Made by a program: the position numbers and the translations under genes
Notes under the pieces: generated by a model
The model's input: the letters and a program-made list of their open reading frames with translations, nothing else
Databases searched by the model: none
Told to the model about the DNA's origin: nothing
In this document: positions 7,024 to 9,376 of the stretch, in pieces
Layout: the number at the start of each line of letters is the position of its first letter
How positions within the stretch are numbered: the first letter of the stretch is position 1
DNA from: JAABYT01 sp964194585
Lineage (GTDB): Bacteria; Pseudomonadota; Gammaproteobacteria; HK1
NCBI GenBank assembly: GCA_964194585.1
Contig: CAXMNG010000172.1
Location: 1 to 9,376, forward strand
DNA: 9,376 nucleotides
Direction of reading: 5' to 3'

Positions 7024-7088
7024 TTGATAATTCTTTTAATGCGTTGATAAAAAACGATTTTAGTGCATTTCTTAATGTCGATTATCAA
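7024..7088. repeat. Three TTGATAA motifs (two direct, one inverted)
   Basis: TTGATAA occurs at 7024-7030 and 7044-7050, exactly 20 bases apart (about two helical turns), and in inverted orientation at 7082-7088. The block is AT-rich in a GC-rich genome and lies 44-108 bases before the flavoprotein ATG, so it may be an operator region. On the minus strand a TAAAAT (7062-7057) could be the -10. No regulator gene is adjacent. Confidence 0.4.
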
Positions 7089-7296
7089 CTCGTGGCGCTG
7101 ATTTGCACCGGCATTTCCCGAAGTCCCGTCGGGAAACCTTACATGGCGCTGGGAAGGCACTTCCCCAGCCGCCTAAGCCGTTGAATTCAAGACCTTCTCA
7201 CAAATGGCATGGCAGTTGCACGGAGACTGTCGGGCCATTGCCCACCGGTGACACCGCGGAACGGTAAGTTGCCGATGGGAGGATGGGCCTGGCGTC

Positions 7297-7412
7297 TTCG
7301 AATCCGCTGGTTCGGCCGTCATGGTCTGGATTCGGAACGTCGTTACCTTTCGTCCGATTCGCTTCCCCTCGGACGTAAGCCACACGCCGCCCTTCGGGGC
7401 GGCGTGTTCTTT
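7297..7412 (+). ncRNA. Candidate small RNA: three hairpins ending in terminator
   Basis: Three stems follow one another with almost no spacing. Stem 1: TTCGAATCC (7297-7305) with GGATTCGGAA (7328-7337), 7 bp plus a bulge and 2 bp, large loop. Stem 2: 7347-7357 with 7369-7379, 10 pairs around one T-T mismatch, with a pyrimidine loop TTCGCTTCCCC (7358-7368). Stem 3: the UUCG-capped terminator at 7382-7407, then TCTTT. No protein gene precedes this terminator on the plus strand, so something non-coding is likely to end there. The C-rich loop resembles anti-Shine-Dalgarno loops of known sRNAs. The 5' end and promoter are not evident, and no known RNA family is recognised. Confidence 0.4.
7382..7412 (+). 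terminator. Intrinsic terminator with UUCG tetraloop
   Basis: A perfect 11-bp stem, ACACGCCGCCC / GGGCGGCGTGT, closed by TTCG (7393-7396), is followed by TTCTTTG. The C(UUCG)G cap is unusually stable. Orientation is plus because the T-rich tail lies on that side; the other strand lacks one. It lies only five bases before the -35 of arsI and so insulates that gene. Confidence 0.75.
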
Positions 7413-7416
7413 GTGG

Positions 7417-7444
7417 GTGACTTACTTGACTGCCGGACTATAAT
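7417..7444 (+). promoter_or_regulatory. Sigma-70 promoter of arsI
   Basis: GTGACT (7417-7422) and a perfect TATAAT (7439-7444) are 16 bases apart; predicted start is near 7451 with a leader of about 40 bases. An alternative pair is TTGACT (7426-7431) with TAATTT (7449-7454). Confidence 0.5.
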
Positions 7445-7471
7445 TCGGTAATTTTCGAAATATCGAATTAT
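7440..7471. promoter_or_regulatory. ArsR-like operator dyad overlapping arsI -10
   Basis: Eight-base inverted arms ATAATTCG (7440-7447) and CGAATTAT (7464-7471) flank a 16-base centre that itself contains the palindrome TTTCGAAA (7453-7460). The dyad covers the -10 box and start site, the usual place for an ArsR/SmtB-family repressor. No arsR gene is in the window, so a repressor would act in trans. Confidence 0.5.
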
Positions 7472-7491
7472 CCAGCGATAGAGATATACGG

Positions 7492-7917
7492 ATGAAACGC
7501 ATACACATCGGCCTCGACGTACAGGATCTGGCACAGTCGGTGCGCTTCTACACCGATCTGTTCGGAGCACCCCCCACCTTGGAGAAATCCGATTACGCCA
7601 AGTGGATGCTCGAGGACCCGCGGGTGAACTTCTCCATCACTTCACGCTACAAATCCGAGCGCGACGTGCATTTCGGCATCCAGGTGGAGAGTGCGGAGGA
7701 GCTGGAGGAAGTGGCCGGGCGCCTAGAGCGGGCCGGCCGGGAGCTGCTGGCCGAACCGGAAGCCGAGTGCTGCTACCACCACTCGGACAAGGCCTGGGTT
7801 CTGGACCCGGACCGGATGCGCTGGGAGACCTTTCACACCCACGGCGAAGCAGCCCATTTCGGTGAAGAGAACGCCGCGCTGGAAGCGCTGGGCGCGGGTC
7901 GGAAGTGCTGCTCCTGA
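7492..7917 (+). CDS. arsI: ArsI/CadI family vicinal-oxygen-chelate metalloenzyme
   Basis: A 141-residue single VOC-fold protein matching ArsI (C-As lyase, which removes methyl groups from trivalent organoarsenicals) and the related cadmium-induced CadI. Visible family motifs: VQDLAQSVRFYTDLFG (10-25), YAKWMLEDPRVNF (35-47), HFGIQV (60-65), the vicinal cysteine pair in AECCYHHSDKAWVLDPD (91-107; Cys93-Cys94), and WETFHT (111-116). Likely metal ligands by VOC pattern are His5, His60 and Glu112; the cysteine pair would bind the trivalent metalloid. A second cysteine pair ends the protein (KCCS, 138-141). The start at 7492 has only a weak GAG upstream. It stands alone: no arsR, arsB, arsC or arsM is adjacent, but its promoter carries an ArsR-like dyad. 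ArsI versus CadI cannot be separated from sequence with certainty. Confidence 0.88.
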   Translation: MKRIHIGLDVQDLAQSVRFYTDLFGAPPTLEKSDYAKWMLEDPRVNFSITSRYKSERDVHFGIQVESAEELEEVAGRLERAGRELLAEPEAECCYHHSDKAWVLDPDRMRWETFHTHGEAAHFGEENAALEALGAGRKCCS

Positions 7918-8092
7918 GTGGAGACCGGAAGTCCGGTGGGAGCGGGGCGGGGTAGTGTCAGTCAGTCAGTAGGCGGGAATTCGGCGGCGCCGGGGCTGAC
8001 CCACCACCCGGTTCCGGTGGCCGGCGCCGGAATCCGGCGGCCGGCCAGGGCCCTGGCAGTGGGGGTTTAGTGCCCCGTTTCTCGCGCCGTTC
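7918..8092. repeat. GC-rich palindromic intergenic patch with GTCA tandem repeat
   Basis: Between the arsI stop and the end of the 72-residue gene lie a compact inverted repeat ACCGGAAGTCCGGT (7924-7937), 3.5 copies of GTCA (7957-7970), overlapping CCGG-rich inverted repeats (TTCCGG/CCGGAA 8012-8032) and a 14-base perfect palindrome GCCAGGGCCCTGGC (8044-8057). A weak GGGG/CCCC hairpin at 8062-8076 followed by GTTTCTC may be the arsI terminator. No gene is seen. Confidence 0.45.
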
Positions 8093-8311
8093 TCAGTAGC
8101 CTGCCTGGGCCTGAAAAGAGGTCATTCCCTGGGCTTTGCGAAACTGCAGCAGGCGCAGGGTGTCTTTTCGGTCTTTCAGCAGCTGGCGCAGGTAGGACTT
8201 GGCGACCTTGGTGCCCTGCTCAGGGCCGTTAGGCGCGTCGTCGAGCCTGGCATCCAGGCCCGAGATTTCCTCGACCAGCTGATCTTCGGTCCAACGTATA
8301 ACTGTGTTCAT
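8093..8311 (-). CDS. Unknown 72-residue protein
   Basis: A small, soluble, highly charged protein predicted mostly helical: WTEDQLVEEISGLDARLDD (7-25), a Pro/Gly break (APNGPEQG, 26-33), then a basic amphipathic helix VAKSYLRQLLKDRKDTLRLLQFRKA (36-60) and a short polar tail ending QAGY. No signal peptide, membrane segment or cysteine is present. The start at 8311 is preceded on the minus strand by GGGGAATGGAAAC, providing a ribosome site (GGA six bases upstream). It is convergent with arsI, and a sigma-54-like promoter lies about 45 bases upstream of the start by predicted transcript. I do not recognise the family. Coding support comes from start context, amphipathic pattern and isolation from other genes. 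Confidence 0.6.
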   Translation of the reverse strand: MNTVIRWTEDQLVEEISGLDARLDDAPNGPEQGTKVAKSYLRQLLKDRKDTLRLLQFRKAQGMTSFQAQAGY

Positions 8312-8650
8312 GTTTCCATTCCCCTGTTAAAAGTTGCGATGACGGTTGCAAATCTGCCCTTTACCTATGCGCAAGCCGTGCCAACTTGGTCCGGAATGTG
8401 AGACCCATCACAGGAAATCGCTGGCCGAGCGAAAAATCGTGAACTGCTGCAAACGCAATAGCCACTTCGCGGCTGCCCGGGCATCCGCGGCCCACACCAC
8501 CACCCGGATAGTGTGAAGCCCGTCGTGGAGCGGTGTCGGCGGCTGGTCAGGCTGTCGAAAAACCGACAATCCCAATTTACGCGTACAATTGCGCCATTTT
8601 GACGACCCGGGAGCGGACGGGCCGTCCTGACTGGGGAGGACGCACGAGCA
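8312..8650. other. Divergent intergenic region before patB
   Basis: These 339 bases hold the sigma-54-like site, two short hairpins (TCGCT/AGCGA at about 8418-8432; TGTCG/CGACA at about 8553-8568) and a TACAAT (8584-8589) that may be the patB -10, with no convincing -35. An open minus-strand frame ending at 8408 crosses it, but it is the continuation of an antisense frame of patB and lacks a start signal. Confidence 0.45.
8368..8383 (-). promoter_or_regulatory. Sigma-54-like promoter candidate of the 72-residue gene
   Basis: On the minus strand TGGCACG-GCTT-GCGCA (8383-8368) has a perfect -24 element and keeps the invariant GC of the -12 element at the correct spacing, though the -12 block is GCGCA instead of TTGCA. 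Predicted start is near 8356. A single short match can arise by chance. Confidence 0.35.
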
Positions 8651-9376
8651 ATGGACTTCGATACTCTGGACATGGCGCGCCTGCGCGGGCTCGCCGGCAA
8701 CAAGTGGCGGCGCTACGGGGATGAGGTTCGGCCCGCCTGGGTGGCGGACATGGATTTCCTCCAGGCGGCACCCATCCGCGACTTCGTCGCCCACGCCGGC
8801 GCCACGGGCGATCTGGGTTACCCCTTCGCGGGAGGTCCGGAGCCCTTGCAGGCGATCTTCGCCGAGCGCGCCATGCAGCGTTACGGCTGGCGCGTCGACA
8901 CCGAGCGGGTCGAGCTCATCATCGACGTGGTCCAGGGGCTCTATGTGGGGCTCGACATTTATTGCGCGCCCGGAGAGGGAGCCATCGTCCCGACGCCCAT
9001 TTATCCTTACTTTCTGACCGCCGCCGAAGAAAACGACCGGCGCGCCATCGCCAACCCCCTGGTTTCGGACGGTGCACGCTTCGTCATCGACTTCGATGCC
9101 CTGGAGGCATGCATCGATGACGGCACCCGGGTACTCATGGTCTGCAATCCCCACAACCCCACCGGTCGGGTATTCCTGCGCGAAGAGCTCGAGGCCCTCG
9201 CGGAGGTGGCCCTGCGCCACGATCTCGTGGTCATCGCCGACGAGATCTTCGCCGACGTCGTGTTCGAGGGGCATCGCTACATCCCTTTCGCAAGCCTCGG
9301 CCCGGAAATCGCCGCACGCACGGTGACCTTTCACTCGGCCACCAAGGCCTTCAATCTTGGCGGTATCCGCCTGGCC
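8651..9376 (+). CDS. patB: MalY/PatB family PLP-dependent C-S lyase, 5' part (runs off right edge)
   Basis: The first 242 codons of an aminotransferase class I/II fold enzyme are present; a full protein is usually about 390 residues. The family-specific WVADMDF is at 30-36. PLP-site motifs follow: VVQGLYVGL (93-101), TPIYPYF (115-121), NPHNPTGR (166-173), ADEIFADVVF (196-205) and SATKAFNLGG (229-238), where Lys232 is the expected Schiff-base lysine. These enzymes cleave cystathionine or cysteine by beta-elimination, giving homocysteine or sulfide, pyruvate and ammonia; some members also act as aminotransferases. The start at 8651 is supported by GGGGAGGA ending ten bases upstream. It is divergent from the 72-residue gene. 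The 3' end is not in the window, so C-terminal features and operon partners are unknown. Confidence 0.9.
   Translation, partial: MDFDTLDMARLRGLAGNKWRRYGDEVRPAWVADMDFLQAAPIRDFVAHAGATGDLGYPFAGGPEPLQAIFAERAMQRYGWRVDTERVELIIDVVQGLYVGLDIYCAPGEGAIVPTPIYPYFLTAAEENDRRAIANPLVSDGARFVIDFDALEACIDDGTRVLMVCNPHNPTGRVFLREELEALAEVALRHDLVVIADEIFADVVFEGHRYIPFASLGPEIAARTVTFHSATKAFNLGGIRLA

Larger units (their letters stand above)
6981..7491. other. Long intergenic region: AT-rich control region plus structured segment
   Basis: No protein gene is supported in these 511 bases. From left to right it holds an AT-rich block (7010-7090) with repeated TTGATAA motifs upstream of the flavoprotein gene, two hairpins (TTTCCCG/CGGGAAA at 7114-7136; GCTGGGAAG/CTTCCCCAGC with one bulge at 7148-7169), a GC-rich stretch, three more consecutive hairpins ending in a terminator (7297-7407), and the arsI promoter and dyad. 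Short open frames here lack ribosome sites and any family resemblance. Confidence 0.6.

Noticed and set aside
6981..7160. N-terminal extension of the flavoprotein to 7160
   Set aside because: The added 60 residues come from AT-rich regulatory DNA and lack family similarity; the family begins at MSKLFPHLFAPL.
7285..7312. TTCGAATCC resembling a tRNA T-loop
   Set aside because: No acceptor stem, D-arm or anticodon arm can be arranged around it on either strand; it pairs instead with GGATTCG at 7328-7334.
8408..9334. Long open minus-strand frame of 308 codons opposite patB
   Set aside because: It is antisense to a clear PLP enzyme with ordered motifs and has no ribosome site. Its last 35 residues look protein-like (RVVVWAADARAAAKWLL) but lack a start signal of their own.

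Overview
The window reads as chromosomal DNA of a GC-rich gammaproteobacterium. The uup-type ABC-F protein, the CspA-size cold-shock protein, a small bacterial RRM protein, a DUF1488 protein and an ArsI/CadI protein all fit that group. Species cannot be fixed from the sequence alone. I see no transposase, integrase, phage gene, CRISPR array, tRNA or rRNA.

Layout from left to right. (1) A minus-strand gene of unknown function runs off the left edge (start at 161). A short divergent spacer separates it from a degenerate metallo-beta-lactamase-fold protein (298-912, +). (2) A convergent HU/IHF-like DNA-binding protein follows (1061-1399, -), with a long GC hairpin between the two 3' ends. (3) Divergent from it is a complete Uup-type ABC-F ATPase (1742-3628, +). 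(4) A cold-shock-like block comes next: csp (3907-4116, +) faces a probable two-gene unit, RRM RNA-binding protein then DUF1488 protein (4846-4203, -). One strong hairpin (4140-4167) lies between the two facing transcripts, and both csp and the RRM gene appear to have long 5' leaders. (5) A 661-residue Old-Yellow-Enzyme/trimethylamine-dehydrogenase-type flavoprotein follows (4995-6980, -), with an AT-rich region containing TTGATAA repeats upstream. (6) A 511-base gap holds three successive hairpins, the last a UUCG-capped terminator; I propose it encodes a small RNA. (7) A lone arsI-type gene (7492-7917, +) has an ArsR-like dyad overlapping its -10 box. (8) A 72-residue unknown protein (8093-8311, -) has a sigma-54-like promoter candidate. 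(9) A MalY/PatB aminotransferase-fold C-S lyase (8651-, +) runs off the right edge.

Most of this is ordinary housekeeping and accessory content without one coherent pathway. The parts that deserve a second look are the structured-RNA candidate, the compact RNA-binding (cold-shock) block, the arsI control region, the substrate of the orphan flavoprotein and the metal-ligand-less MBL protein. I did not find a convincing new multi-gene defence or mobile system. Start codons were chosen from Shine-Dalgarno sequences and family lengths; all promoter and operator calls are pattern-based.
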